This document shows, one piece after another, positions 1 to 13,986 of a DNA stretch of 64,000 nucleotides. Under the pieces are notes generated by a model, which did not search any database, had not been told where the DNA came from, and saw nothing but the letters and a program-made list of their open reading frames with translations. The first letter of the stretch is position 1, and each line of letters starts with the position of its first letter. The stretch covers positions 18,655,932-18,719,931 of the forward strand of contig RSEF01000005.1 of NCBI GenBank assembly GCA_003993805.1, read 5' to 3'. The DNA comes from Himantopus leucocephalus. Its lineage: Eukaryota; Chordata; Aves; Charadriiformes; Recurvirostridae. A program made the position numbers and the translations under genes.

Positions 1-3000
1 TTCAGTACAAATTACTTTTTTTCATCCCTGGGGATGGCTAATCCCCTGGAAGCAAAGTCTGGGCCCTGACTTTTCAGCAAGTCCTACAAGACTACAAGAC
101 GGATTAATCAGGCCAGCTAATTTAGAAATACTGATGTATGGAGTGGGGAAGGATGAAGATCTAGACTGGGTCTTGAAGGTTTTATTAAGTTACTGCTGCA
201 CTGTGCAGACACATATATATCTTGCTCCCGTATATTAGACTAGGAAGAAAAGTGACCCCCAAGCATTAAGAAAGCGACTGTCCTCAATTTGTGCAAACAA
301 CTAATAGCAACAGGCCTATAAACTGGAATATTCATGTACAGCATGCATGGATTTTTCATACAGGGCAAGCTTATAAACAAATTCTTCCTTACTTGACCTA
401 GGGAAACACCACACCCACTCTGCACACAATGACATCTTTTATGTTCTGCATGAAAGACTATACTGTAAATGAATCTTAGTACAAAGTTTAAATAAAGAAC
501 TACAAAGTAATATTTAACCCAGCCTGTCATTTATTATGATTAGACACTAAGGTAAGGACAGTTTCCTTTAATGCTTCTCAAAGAATGTACTCATTTTAGA
601 ACTGGTATGACCAGTTACACAGAGGTCTCAAAAGACATAGTGTTCTCATCCTCTGGCTTCATGATGCACTGTGTATTCATTTTTATTGCTGGTTTTGACC
701 CAATTATCGATATCACAGCTAAGGTGACATGCTAAAAGCCAAGTCACACTGAGGTTATAACCCAGGACTTTCACCTGTAACCTCTCCTGTAAGGTTTAAC
801 TAAGGATCTCTTCACTTCTGTGATGAAACACTTTTTGCTGCAGGACAAGATATGCTGCTGTGGTTCAAACATGAGGACTCCCAGGTTACATTTTTTTCGT
901 AAGCTCCATTAATGTGGGAAGCTTTTTGTGTGCAGGTGGTCAACCAGAGGTTAGTAACAACCAATAAATCAGACCTAAGTATGGAGAAATTAATTAGCTA
1001 TATACTAAAATACGTCTTACAATGGAAACACTTTTTGTTCTAACTTCTTAGTCTGGATGGTGTTCTGAGAGCAAACTGTATAGACTAACACTTGCACAGT
1101 TCTGCAAATCTATTAGAGCTTCTCCATATTACTGGGCAGGATTTGTCTGGTGACAAGATTCTGTTGTGGTGCCCCAGTGCCTTCTCCACTGCTTAGTTCC
1201 TCCCAGTGCACTACTAATCTACTACTACCAAAGTTTTATTTTCAGATTTTTGGTTTAGAGAAAATGCTAATCTTACAAAGTTATTATTTACTGTTTATAT
1301 TATAGTTGCACCTAGGCAACCCAAATGAAAGGATTGAATTTAATTAGGTGTTTTGCAAACGATAATAAGAAAGAGTTCTTGCATCACAGACCTAACAGAC
1401 TTATTGGTGGGGATAAAAGCGATGGATGGAACAGACAAACCACAAGGTGGGATTGGATTGGAAAGACTGAATAACTAAAGCAAACAGGCTTCACTACAGC
1501 TCACTACTTGCCTAGCTAATGGGAGTGGCTCACGAGCATCGTAGCAGAAAAGGGTTTTGAGATGGGATTTAGAGGAGGAGAAGTCATCGGCTTTATGGAT
1601 TTTGGAAGGACCAGTTTCTGCTGCTAGGTACTGCAGCAGAGAAAAGGTTGAAGGCTTCTGTCTGTCACTGAAAGAAGCACAACTGCTTAAGAAGTTGCAC
1701 TAGGTGACCACCCCTTACTTTAATAAATTAATTACTATAACCTATGGTGAAAGATGGTTTTACTAATTGACTCAAGCCTGTTTAACATCTGTAAATTGGA
1801 AAACAGTTTTAATTTTAATCTCCTGTGAGTACATATAATTATATCCTCTCTTTGTTATTTATCCTGAAGTTGATTGTGCTCCAATAGGGCTGGAGTCCAG
1901 AAGGCATAACTGTATGTTGAAATGCAAATTGCACAATAACCATCATCACAGAGACTTAAAGGGACATTATGAGATTTTTTATAAACTTGTATGGCTTTAA
2001 GTGACTTTTTAAACTAGCAAATACAATAAATATTTTGTGAAATAGAAAATATGATTGCATTTCACAAAAAATCTCAAGTCTTTCCCGTTATGAGTCAAAC
2101 TAGATTATTTCTTTCCCACTTTTATGCTTTCAGTGAAGACCACTGCCATCTGTGTTAAATACAGTTATTTGGGAGCTGATAATACCATATTATTATTAAT
2201 GTTATCTGATTTATGTTGCACTAAAATAAACATGTGAATTTAAATCAAATTACAATCAAGAATATAATAATTAAGCTCTCCTAAAATTGATATGTGTGCC
2301 ATTGTCAGCGGCAAAACCTTTCTTCCCCTTCTGTGCCCCACTCCCTTTGACTCTCCAGGGTGCCTGGATGCTATTCCAGGTTTGACTGTTCATTCATTAG
2401 CCCTGCATCCCTGGCAGGATCTTCCCTGTCCAACCAGTCAGGAACTTTCACTTGCCTAGTCACATTTAAGCACATTTTAAAATCATTTTAACCTGATTTG
2501 TTGCTCAGGTTCTCTTTACTGATGTAGCACAGTCAATACTGAAGCATGATGCCAGTCAAGTTTTCAAGCAGCTGAGTCAAAAAATTTGTATGCAAATCAC
2601 TCCTCGCCCCCCCCCCCCATTTACATCTAATCTGTTCCTTTTACATTTTTCCATGCATTTCCTACTGCTTAGTTTCTGTCATCAATCTGCCACGCATTTT
2701 CCAATTGATCAATGACTTATCTATACAATAAGCAGCCATGCTAGCTCCAATCATTGTCTGCACCTCGTGTTCATGCCATAGGTATTCAAAGGCTGTATTT
2801 GGTCATTTCCTGGCTTTCATGTCCTTATTAAAAGACAAATACAGACCCTTTGATGGACTACAAATAGCCTGCTAAATCACCTCCTCCCCAGCTAATCAGT
2901 CAATCTCTTAAGCACCCCATTACTTTAGTTGCACAGTTCCAATAATCATCTCCTATCTTTTCTAGGCCTCAATTACATTCTTTTCACTGACACCTATAAA

Positions 3001-6000
3001 GTCTTAATTCAGGAAACAGGAAAATGAACTACAATATTTATTTATTTACTTCCACATAAAATAAAACCTAGCTAAAATTGTTGAAGTACCTGGCACAGGT
3101 TTAGAAACATAATTACAATATCATAGAATCAGTAAAAATGCCAGCTGCTCTTTCTCTCCTGTATCTCTTCCATCAGCTACATATTAATTCACTATTTAGT
3201 GAGAAGATTCAGTAAAGATTAAAACTCATCCTAAACCATATCTATTATACAATCGTATCTTTACCTTGCTGCTATAGCTAAGCATCTCTTGTACAATCTT
3301 TGGAAAGAGGCTATGGGGAATAAGTAAACAAATAACTTCTAAAAAGAAGCATTAATGCCTTCTATCCTGAAGTCCAGATTACTGCACCCATGGCACAATT
3401 CTGCCACTTTTTTCTATCACTCAGAAACTACTTCCATGTAATTTTGAGAAATGCATTCAACAAGTCTACCCTTCCTACCATGTTGAAAAACAAAGAATTA
3501 ATCATCAAAATAATATCTAAAATAATTCTTACTATATACCATTGTCTGATAGGTAGCAAAAAAAAAAAAATTAAAGGTCAATGGAGACCTGGAATGCAGA
3601 ATTAAGTACTGATTAATCAAGATAGGACTGGTAGTTGATACAAAAGCAAGTTAACAACCTAGTGTTGTAAATAATTACTATCGTTAATTTAAAATCTGTG
3701 AGTACAGCAAGAGAGGCATATGTTAAAAAAATTGGGTCATTTTTATATATATATATATATATGGATGAAAAAGGATGCAACAGTGTTCTTCCAGGCAGTC
3801 TGTCAGGCATTGACTACTGCCCACGTAACAGTTGGGGGTATAATTCAACAGGTAGTCTTACAGTTTCACCTAGGACACTTTCAACCCAGCCAAGATATTG
3901 CTACTGATCCAAGCTGGATTGGCATCAGATTTCATTTTGGCTGTTATATGTTCAGAAATGCAGGAAAGTCACGACAAGATTTTAATTGTCAGTTAAATTC
4001 ACAAGGAGTTTTCCAGGAACAAGTATTCTGCATGTTCATTTTAGATTCTCTTCAGAGGGTGGGAGGTTGGAAAAGAACTCCTAGGTTAACATTAACACTA
4101 GCAGGACTGAAAATAGGAATGCTGTATTGTGTCAAAATATATACATGAAAGCCAGGAATGCAATCCAGAAAACATAGTAAATGGATGCTAGGCTAAACTT
4201 AAATTAATATAACAATTGTCTGTGATATTTAAAAATCATCTCTTTGTAAAATATTGGATAGATCCAAGTATACGTACTCTTATTATTTCTTTTATTAGTA
4301 ACAATTTATTGTGCAGTGGGACTAGTTATGGTACTTACCTGTAATGTATTTTCCAAACTGGCTAATCATTCCCTGCACCAACATAAAAGGTTGTTGTATT
4401 TTCTCCCCATTTCGTGATTGAAAAATATGTGCAAACATTTCTCAGTAACTTTAGTAAAACCATGAAGCCTTGATGACTGGAGTGTGAGAAAGACTTTCCA
4501 GGGCTGAACTTGGACTGTATGCTCCAGGTCCTCTCAGGGGACTGAAAAATTTGATTGATTTCTTGGCTGGCTGTTTGACTTTCCCTCTAAATATAAAGTT
4601 TAGCTACATCTCTACAAAATCCAAGATTCCCCTCCCCCGCTTATCTTTTTTAAGCCAGCTAAAACCTGATAAATATCAGTCAACAAACAGTTCATTAAAT
4701 AGTAATGTGAAGCTTTGGTATATCAAAGGGCAAGAGATCATAGAACAGGCATTTGTCTAAAATGCAGCCAGATTTTCCAAAGAGCTCAAGGATAATTTTT
4801 TCAAGTGCTCGGCATCCACCTCTATAGGCAAAGTTTTAGAAGTGCTCAAAAACATGCATGCTAAAAGTCTCTAAGAATACTGCTGGTTGTTTTGGTTCTT
4901 AAAAAGAAGCCAAATCTTTTTGAAAAACCTGTCCTCTTTGAAATATCTCTGCTGAAGGAAATTATGGTATCCCTCAGTTATTATTTTGGGTTCTATATGT
5001 ATCTGTAGATGTCTTCAAAATAATCTTATTGCAAACCCAATTTTTTGTTAAATGAAAAACAAACACAGTCACTTTGGAACAGAAGTCTTTCATTTTGTTA
5101 TTTTTGAAATGGCTTCCTAGGCAGCCTTTGTATGAAATACTTCATCATTGTTTTTTGCAAACTTTGTATCATAAGGACATGTCATTTTTCCATTGCATCT
5201 ATTTATAAAGCAAGCATTCTATTTTGTTCCCTTTTCACATATATCTCTTCCTAAACTAATGCCTATTTTCCCCACTACAAATATTGTGCCTTTCACAAAA
5301 CAGAATTACATCTGATGTGTTCTGTTGGTTTTTGGAGTAGTGCAACTACATTTTACGAAATGCTTACTTCTGAATAAAATGCAGAGAACAGCCTCAGAAA
5401 ACTGTGCTGACTGTTGTAGCTATCAATATGAAAATTCAAGAAACTGGAAGAAAAATGGAATACAATTTAATGACAGTTTCAAGTGGAAGATGGTACAGTT
5501 ACACATGTGTTCAACTGTATGAAAACAGAATGGGGAATGACTGTCCAGAAACTGGTTTTGAGTACACAGTAGCAGGGGATCTATCTAAGCACAGACTGCA
5601 CTTGAGTAAACATTATGCTGTCAGAACAAAAAAATGAGAGAAACTAACATCACCCTTTGATGTGTAAAGCAGCGCATAGCCTGACAGACACATGAAATAT
5701 CTGTTTTCAGTGTTAGTAAGAAAGACTTTAGCTGGAATACTGAGCCTAAGACAGGGAACCCCACTTCAACAAATATGGCACCTGGAAGTCACATAGAGGA
5801 GAGAAAGAAGGGGCAGGAATCTTCAAAAGACTGCAAGAACTAGAGCTTGTTAGCTGAAAAAAAAAAAATAAATAGATGTTCACTACATTTGCTGTTGCAA
5901 AAAGGATGGGTATTATCTCTTTACCAGTGACACCTCCAGCTGAGAGGAGTGCAATTCCAAGGTGATAATCAAGTGTGTCAGAACTATGAGATATATTGAT

Positions 6001-6719
6001 ATATTTCAGAGACGGGCACCGGTAAGTAGCTGAATTATCCAGTGCCAATGGAGATGTAAAAGAGGAGAAGGTTTGTGCTAGTGAGATGGAGCTGGGGAAG
6101 GTGATCTGCCTCTTCAGCAGTAAGAGTGCGGAGAAAACAGAGGAGCACTGAGCAGGAGTGAAGCATGGGGTTATGGTGACAGAGTTAGTTGTACCACCAG
6201 GGTCTGAAAATGAATCCCCTTGGGTGATGTCACTGAGGTGATCTGATGTAGACATTGTGACTAGGAAGAAGTGTATTTCCTGTGGAAGATCCCACTTTTC
6301 ATACAGATAATGCAGAAAGTCTGCACAGTGTGACTACCAATGGACATGTAATGTTAGGTATTCTATCAAACAGCAGAAACTTTTCAAAATTTTATGAAAT
6401 GGCTCTCATAATCCTAAAGTGTTTTAACACAAGCCCATTTTAAGCATGCCTTCTCAAGATTTTCAGGTTTATCATTTAAATAAAATTAACAGTGGACAGG
6501 TAAGCAAAATCCTGAGAGGGAATGTAACTTGGCAATGTTCTTCTGAACCAAAACTGGAGAGACTGTGCTGCCTTTTAAAGTTCATGAGGTACTTTTCATG
6601 CTGCCACCTTTTGCAGCTGCTGTTTCTGCTGAACATCAGCAGAAATGTACATGCATGTACATTTGCATGTACATCAAACATGAAATGAATCCCAGAAGAC
6701 TACCAAGTACAAGATTGCT
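1..6719. other. Intergenic, no gene recognised
   Basis: AT-rich unique sequence. Minor features are a C12 run at 2,607-2,618 and a (TA)n run at 3,743-3,762. The 169-codon minus-strand open stretch at 5,746-6,255 is judged a chance ORF. No splice-supported exons found. Confidence 0.6.
3743..3762. repeat. (TA)n microsatellite
   Basis: Uninterrupted alternating TA run of about 20 bp. Confidence 0.9.
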
Positions 6720-6920
6720 TTCTGACTGGGTATAACGGAAAAAATATTTCAATGAGAGGATGGAGTGTTTGAACAGGCCACCAAGAAAGGTTGGGGAACA
6801 GGTGTCCTTAAGGGCTTTCGAGACCCAACTGTATGACATGGTCTGCATTCATAGCTCACCCTTCTCTGCGACCTCCTGGGGTCCTTTCCCACCTTTATGA
6901 CTCTGTGCTGACTCTGTGAA
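6720..6920 (+). mobile_element. CR1 LINE 3'-end fragment
   Basis: Plus-strand sequence follows the CR1 3' end: 'tttgaacaggccaccaagaa' with 'aggttggggaa' (normally ...ggctgcccagggaggttgtgga), then 'cacccttctctgcgacctcc' and 'tggggtcctttcccaccttt', ending 'atgactctgtg' twice. The end corresponds to diverged copies of the terminal octamer. It is about 200 bp and 5'-truncated. Confidence 0.8.
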
Positions 6921-7189
6921 TTCACCTTTCCTCAAGGCTACCAGCCCTGGAGGTGACTTTTCTTCTAACTGGAAAAGAAACCCATTTGCAAGAGAATGCT
7001 TCATCAGTCAGAGGGTACTGTGGGGGCGTTGTCTGGGGTAAGCATTCTCTGCACACGAGTATACTATACGTGTGTCCAAGCACAGACATACATGTGGACA
7101 CAGGGCAGTGACCAGAGGCTGTGTTCAAACTTGGAGGCTCTCAAAGGCCCAAACGTCCATCATTTAGATAGACTTTGATGGAAGATTTA

Positions 7190-7450
7190 ATGAAATACTT
7201 GTATATTGCTTGGCTCAGAACACCTAGGAAGGAGAGGAACTATTCTGAATTGCCTGCGGCAGTTTACAACTAGGAGCAATGGGGTAAAGTCAGGTAAAGA
7301 ACAGCAGTTTGAACATCAGTAAAATTTCCTAACTCTGAGTGTTATTAGACTGGAATAATCTCCCCTAAGGGGAGCAATAAAAACGCCATCATTTGCATCT
7401 TTGCAAACTAGACCAGACAAAGCACTGGGAAATAGATTTTTCCTATCTGT
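7190..7450 (+). mobile_element. Ancient CR1-type LINE 3' fragment
   Basis: Recognisable in order are 'ggaaggagaggaactattc', 'taaagaacagcagtttgaac', 'atcagtaaaatttcctaac', 'ttagactggaataatctccc', 'ctaaggggagcaataaaa' and 'gacaaagcactgggaaatag'. These match the C-terminal coding and 3' part of old amniote CR1 elements (consensus phrases such as 'atcagaaaaaatttcctaac' and 'ggacaaagcactgggaaat'). It is more diverged than the neighbouring copy at 6,720-6,920. Confidence 0.7.
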
Positions 7451-9129
7451 TCTTTCTTCATAGGATTGCTTCATACACGGAATGTGCTATACTCTTTTTC
7501 CTGTTACTTTATTCTCTTTCCTGTGGACTGAGTAAAAAAAAACCTGAAGGAAATGATACTATTCTAAGTGAAAAGTAACATATGAAGATAATTGGCATTT
7601 TTATTTAAAAAAATGACATATTTTCTCTTTAAAATACAACCAGCGATAGACACAAGAGTATATTCTCTAGGATAATGACACACTTCAGTACACTAGGCAA
7701 TTAGGTTTGCCTTAAATTAATTACTGTTTGACATACTGCTCATACAAATATGCTGTGTAACAGGAGGAAGTCAGTTTGACCTTAATTATTGCCTGTAAAT
7801 AATCCCTGAGTTATAACTAAGTAGTGCCTTTTAAAATGTAATTATTATAATACCAGCGTTACAGAGGTCATTTATTTATAATTACTTAATTGTTTATACC
7901 CATTAAACCACAGCTGTGATAGGTTCATCATGCCTACACGCACCAGCCTGGAAACTGATGAAGTACGGCCAAGCACTTGAACTAACGTTATCTCCCACAG
8001 CTAAATGGCTACATAATCATTCCAGTCTAGTCAAGGTCAGTAGCGGTCATCAGATGGCTCATAGACTGTGGGAAATGAGCTGATCATTTCACTACACATC
8101 CTTCAGAATAACAAGGGGGCGGAGAGGGAGATACAAAATATAGGCACCTCCAGGGTCCTGAGCTCTCACCAGCTATTTCAGACAAAAAGCTACTTCTTTG
8201 TGTGTCTGATTTTACACTTTTAGGGTCATACTGTAAAATGCACTATTGGAAGTACTGGTAACTGTGCTAGTGGGAAACAGAATACACAAGTAATTATGAA
8301 ATTTTCTCTTCCTCCTAAACACAGTGTATATAGTTGTTTGCACACTTGTGTGCGAAGGGAGAGACATTTTTCTTCTCATGCCTTGCACCTTAACATGGTA
8401 AAAGCATGTCACAGAGAGAGTTCAAACCATACACATGGTCCTTTTGTCTTTAATACGTTCAGTTATTTCTCTGCCACTGTCTGGTAATCATCATTGAGAC
8501 CACTCTAGTGTATTACATGTATTTCTCTGTTGTGAGCGGAAAAAAAGAAGATATAAATAATAAAGCATTTAAAAGTAGTCAGCATGACACACTTTCACTT
8601 AGATTGTAAAGCCTACGTGTCAGAGGAGTGGAAAAGCCATCATCTTTCTGAAGTCTTAATTCTGAGAAACTGAATCCTGCATTTTGTTGTAAAGATCCTA
8701 CTTTATTTTGCTCAAAAGAAAGTGGTATTTAGAAATAATCTGTGTGGATTTTATAACATTAAAAGTTTGACTTTGTTCAAATAAGCCTTGGTTCAAATCT
8801 TTCATTGCCTTACAGTGTAGTCAAAATCTCATAAGCATGTGAATTGTGTGTGTTACAGAAGCAGACCCTAGAAGAAATGGTAGAACTATGAACTGACTGC
8901 TCAAATAACCATGCTAGCCATAAGAGTGTTCACAAAGCAGGTGTCAGGAATAAAAGATTATGTATGTTCTCAGTATTCATACAAATTCTTACCTATTTCT
9001 TAAAAATGCAACGTATTTTGAAGCCTGAGAAAACTTGTTCTGTGTTACACCATTAAAGAGGTTTCTACTATTAATTTATTTAGAGTATGCTCAAGACACT
9101 GCAGATGAGAATGAAGATTTTTGTGCAGG
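7451..9129. other. Intergenic; AT-rich stretch with many ATTA cores
   Basis: The part from about 7,590 to 7,900 is dense in TAAT/ATTA cores (for example ttaaattaattactg and ataattacttaattg). It looks compositionally like a conserved noncoding element, but conservation cannot be judged here. No coding exon seen. Confidence 0.4.
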
Positions 9130-9345
9130 ATGTACATATAGTTTAAAGGTTAAAGCAATTAACCCTTTAAGGATTTGAAGACTGTGTTCCAATCTCAGGT
9201 TTTCCTAGTCTGTACAGCATGGAGGAAAAAAGATACCAGCACCATTTGTCTCAATTTCTGCACTCCTAAAAAGGGAATATTAGTAATGTAGTTTCCCCAG
9301 TCAGGTTACATCTAAATTCCCCATGGTAAATGAGACTAAAGAAAT
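9130..9345 (+). mobile_element. MIR-like tRNA-derived SINE relic
   Basis: The order of phrases recalls MIR or amniote tRNA-SINE sequence: 'ttaaaggttaaagcaattaa', 'gtgttccaatctcaggtttt', 'tgtctcaatttctgcactcc' and 'taaaaagggaatattagtaa'. The corresponding MIR parts are the box-B-like 'ggttcgaatcc', 'cctcagtttcctcatctgta' and 'aaatggggataatagta'. It is highly diverged. Confidence 0.4.
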
Positions 9346-12300
9346 GCAAACTATTCTAGTACTGTACAATCCAGATGGAGTGATAATGCTGTGCTTGTTA
9401 TTACCAACATTCCACAGCCATTAGGGAATTGCAGCGGAATCCTAAATCTATGGGAAGAAAATCAGATTGCCTCAAAGTGTAGTCCTGTCTCATCATGTGA
9501 CTGAAAGTGTAGGATTAAAGGAATCGCTGTCAGTGTTTCTTGAGTACTTTTTAGTTTATAATTGAAAGTGTTGGTTTTTTCAACTGTCAGTTATGCAAAT
9601 ACAACACAGGCCTTGCCTTTCTGTGTACCCTCACCAGTCATCAAGGCTTTGCAGCCAAACTCTGTTCCCAGTTCTACCTGCACAGGCCTATTCCTTTCAA
9701 TCTTTCTGTGATATATCAACAATAGGCAAAGAACAACTTGCTTAAATGTAGGAGCCAGCCATTCCTGAGTGTTGATTCCCTTGGAGAGGTTATAAGCTCT
9801 TTTTATCTATTCTTCTTTTTCAGATACAGCATGAAGAAGAAGCATAAATAAAAAAAAAATCATTCATTCACAAGTTTCAAAAGTTATCTTCCTTAGCTGC
9901 AATGCCTACCAAAGAAAATAATGTTTACATTGATGGCATTTTATGATTTTCTTCTTCTCTGCATTTCTTATCTGAGGCTTAGAATGTAAACTCTTTAGTG
10001 CAAGCACCATCATATCATCCTGTATTCCTGCATCATTATAGCCAGAGCAAGAAGAGTAAGAAATAACATTTTTTTTTTAAACAGGAGTATTTGGAAGACT
10101 AGTTCGTATGTGAAGTGCATCCTGAAAAAGCAGAGTATTATATAAATAATAAGGACAGCTGGACTTTTCTTAGTTTCCAAAATTTTGAGTTTATCGCTTG
10201 TATTATTTTACATTGGCAGAGTGCTGCACTTGGCTGAAATAATCAAAGGAATTTTAACCAATAAAAGTAACTGCAGATCCAAAAGCACAAAATGTTAAAG
10301 GTTCAAATTAATATCAAAGTTACCCTGTGTAAGAAGTAGCAAAGACCCAAAAAGTAAGCAAGTCAAAATACTCACAGTATAGACAATAGGGGGAAAGATG
10401 CAATTGTGAAGAACTGGTAATTAAATAATCACTATAATGCAAAAAAGAGTTACTTTTCTGACATTCAAAGGTCCAAAGGAAGGAAAAAATAAAAACAAAA
10501 GCTCCTTATTAAAAGAAACTGACCCGATTCTGTACTGGTAACTCAGGGACTGAACTTCTGATAAGCCCAATGACAACAACAGCAGAGGTTATAGTTTTGT
10601 TTCTCAGTATCTGGCAAGTTTACAGTATTGAAACAAGGCGAGGCACATCCTTAGGGATGCTCTTCCATAAGTGGGAATCAAGCAGTGCAATTACTGAAGG
10701 AATGTCCATAAGTGCAGACAGAAAGGCCAGTAAGACAATAAAATACAGTTGCAAGCTTGCGCATCACGTCCTAAAGAGACCTGCTCATTGAAACTCATCA
10801 GCAGAGGGTTGCTTTGTCCTCCTCCAGAACTGTATGAACTCAATCCATTTTGCAGAAACATTACCTATATATAAAAATAACCTGTGCACAAAAAGGTACT
10901 AATGAAAAAAATTGAATTTTAGTAGTACCAACAAGGTGGGGCCTTAGTTTTTTAAAGGATTTGTGTACATAACAAAAAGACAGCCCCTACACCAAAAAAA
11001 CCAGGCATGAACAAAGCATAAGACTACCTTAGATAATTGTCAGTCTTACTTGAGGACACCAAACACCAAATAAATACAGACACCTCCCTGTGTTTCACTC
11101 CTCACTTCATCCTCCCAGAGGGGAGGTTCTGCAGGCATGATGCCCTGTTCATACAAGACCTATTAGTACAGGGTCTAGCATGGTTTTAACCCTCTTCTAA
11201 TTGATATCTGTAAGTAGTAAAATACAGATTGGTGTTGCTCCTAATTAAGTACATCTCTTTCCATCCAGAGCACTTTTCTGTCAGCTTGAAGGAACACCCA
11301 GAACTGGCAAAACAGACTCCTTGAATTAGCACAGAAAGTATACGTGCTGACATGCATAATACAAGCAGATTGTCCCCCTTTTCCACCCACTGAATTCCTG
11401 TTGCTAATCTGATTAATACCCTCTGATTATTTCAAACGGTCACTTGGCAAGTGACAGCAAAGATAAAATGCTCGGGTATCTTGTGACACATACCTGTTTT
11501 TTGCCTGCCCCATTTCCAACACACTTTTCTTTGTTCTGTTTTTCTCCTCCTTTATTTCCTTCCTTTCTGTTCACTCCCTGCAAATGTGATGCCTCTGCTT
11601 CTCAGCAGAGGAGCAGTATTGAGATACAAAGAACCTGGTTGAATTGGAAGCCCAATGTATCTCTCTCTTTTCCCTACATTTTCCAATTTATTGCCTCTGT
11701 TCTTCTCTGTGTCCCGTCCCGTTTTGCACCCCTTCTCACCTCTCCCATCTCCAATACTTCCTGCTTCTCACTTTGCCTGTAGGATGCACGCAGCCCTCAC
11801 AAACTCATTCACCACCCACTGGTACGGTGTTGATCTAGAGGCCACAGCTAGGGCTGAGGGCCACACTGCACTGGATATAACCCACAGAGCAGGAGGACAG
11901 TCCTTGCCCAGAGATCTTGAAGACTTTGTGTTTGAAGACAAAAGGAGTGAAACAAACAAGGAGGATGCAGATTTGGTACAAGGTAAAATATTTATGTTTA
12001 CTATATGTTTGGCCGTTTTCATGTGTTCTGGGAACAAGTAAGAGGCACTGAAGGTGTAAGGTGGTGTCTCCTTTGCTTAGCACAAAGGGAATATTTTCCC
12101 TTCTTCATTCTCCTACTCCTTCACTGCAGACTGATGCTAAACAAAGCCATGAACAACCACGGTCAAACAACCAGGGAAACTACCAGAGTTTTTGGACTTG
12201 AGATGATCTGGATATTTTTATTTAGCATTGACATATTTTCAGTAATAAGAGTGTACACACACACACACACACACACACAGGTCCTTCTGCCAAAGAGCTC

Positions 12301-13986
12301 TCTTCCTAATAGAAGGGATACAAAACAGCAGAACTCCAATTGTAATCCAAGAATGATAGCTGACTAGTATGTGTACATGCGATAAATCTCACAGAAGAGG
12401 GTCTTTCAGAGGTAATAAGTGAATGCAAACAGTGCTTTAAAAACTGTAATGCTTATTTGTGGGGGAAACAAGAAAAGCTGCACAGATGTGGGAGTGTGGG
12501 AGCAAACAAGATTGCCTCTGCAGAATGGACAGATTCATGAAAAGCTAAGGGCATAGCAAAGGGAGAGGGTGAGTGGATCAGGGCTCCTTTGAATGAAAAC
12601 CTGGTGATTGTCAATCCACCATTCCTGCACTCCTCACAAGTGACTCATGTCCATTCAGAAAACACTGCCTGCATAACTAACTATATCCGTATAAAATGTC
12701 TGATCCAAATTCCACCTAAGTCAGATGGAAAAATAAAGAAATTGTGAGGACATCCCAAAAAGTTAAGCAAGGCCCACTAAGTGAGTGCAGGGAATAAATC
12801 CAGTTACTATATTTTTTAACCCGAATTTCAAGTATTCCCATGGCAAGGAAACAGTCATAGTATGACTAAGCAGGTTTGTATGAAAACATAGCCCTTGTAT
12901 GATAAAAAGGTCTTTCCTTATTTAAAGAGGACTAGTATAGCTGTGTGTTTTCTTTTATGCAAACCCTACTCCAGTAGAGCAGAATTCTTTAACAAAAAAG
13001 GCTCGAGGGATAAAGCTCAAACTGTACCAAGCCCAATGTTTCACAAAGCTCTTGTTATGTTGGAACACTTTAACATGCTGCTGGCAATAAATACAATAAC
13101 TGCATTCAGTCAAAGAGAAAAAATAAGGACTGAGGACCTGAATTCTTTGTCATCATAAGCCTTATACAAGATCGAAAACATTCCCTATTTTCTCTTTGGG
13201 AAGTCACTAGAGGGCATCATCACCTACTCAATCTTGCCTGCAGACCAGGTCAGAGCATTCATACCCAACCCTCCAGAAGCTCACCAGGGAACAGGATGGG
13301 TGCACCTATGCTGCTGCCTGTTGGATTGCCCTCTGCAGAGCTCTGAAAACTCAGCTTTCCGGTTATTCCCACAGCCCTAGCAGAGGGGGACCTGCAGGGC
13401 ACCATGAAAATGACCTACTTTGGATCACAGCGGAGAGGAGAATTCAGGAGTACTTGGGTCTCAGCACCCTTTAGCGTTCAGCACACACACCAGAGGAGCC
13501 TGGAGCACTCACTCCTGGTTAGAGCTATCATCTGCTTCACAACCGCCCCTGTACAGTAGGTCCCTTTCAACTGTGTCTTAAAACCAGCACTACTAAACAG
13601 AGATGTCCATCAGCTGCCTAATGCTCTCACTTCTTTGTAGGGTTATCTGTAAAAGTGCTCACTTAGTGACTTTTCCAAATTGCCAGAACAATTTGGAAAG
13701 ATGACGTGCTAAACAGCCCATAAGAACATGATTAACTTTGTTAGACTGAGGGCAGGAATCATGTCCCACATATTCATCATAAACGTGTCTACTATGCAGC
13801 ACTCATACAACAACTCAGGTGCCATTTTTACACTAGCACTCTTACAGTGAATACGCCAGTGGAAAAATCTGGTGTTGCATGAACTACAAACACAGGGCAG
13901 AAGGTCCAGCAAACTGACTTGAGTATTTGCACACAGCTTCTTTACCTCCATTCTCTACTTATCCGTTTCTGTCTTGCTTCTTGTGT
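9346..13986. other. Intergenic, no gene recognised
   Basis: Mostly unique sequence with a (CA)n run at 12,255-12,279 and a pyrimidine-rich stretch at about 11,490-11,780. The latter gives long frames rich in Ser, Phe and Leu that I read as composition artefacts. Confidence 0.55.
12255..12279. repeat. (CA)n microsatellite
   Basis: An uninterrupted run of about 12 CA units, followed by a G. Confidence 0.95.

Noticed and set aside
3118..3140. CR1-like 'tatcatagaatca' string
   Set aside because: Sequence after it does not continue into a CR1 3' end, so an isolated match.
5746..6255. Minus-strand open frame of 169 codons
   Set aside because: Longest open frame outside EHF in the desert apart from LINE pieces. 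It runs through an A-tract (giving a Phe run), has low-complexity Ser/Thr composition, matches no family that I know, and has no splice-site context; a chance ORF.
6645..6674. Perfect 18-bp palindrome ATGTACATGCATGTACAT plus a partial third copy
   Set aside because: Real, but short alternating sequence of this type occurs often by chance in AT-rich DNA; no further support.
11444..12041. Overlapping plus-strand frames of 112 and 128 codons
   Set aside because: They arise from a pyrimidine-rich tract with few stops in any frame; no homology recognised.
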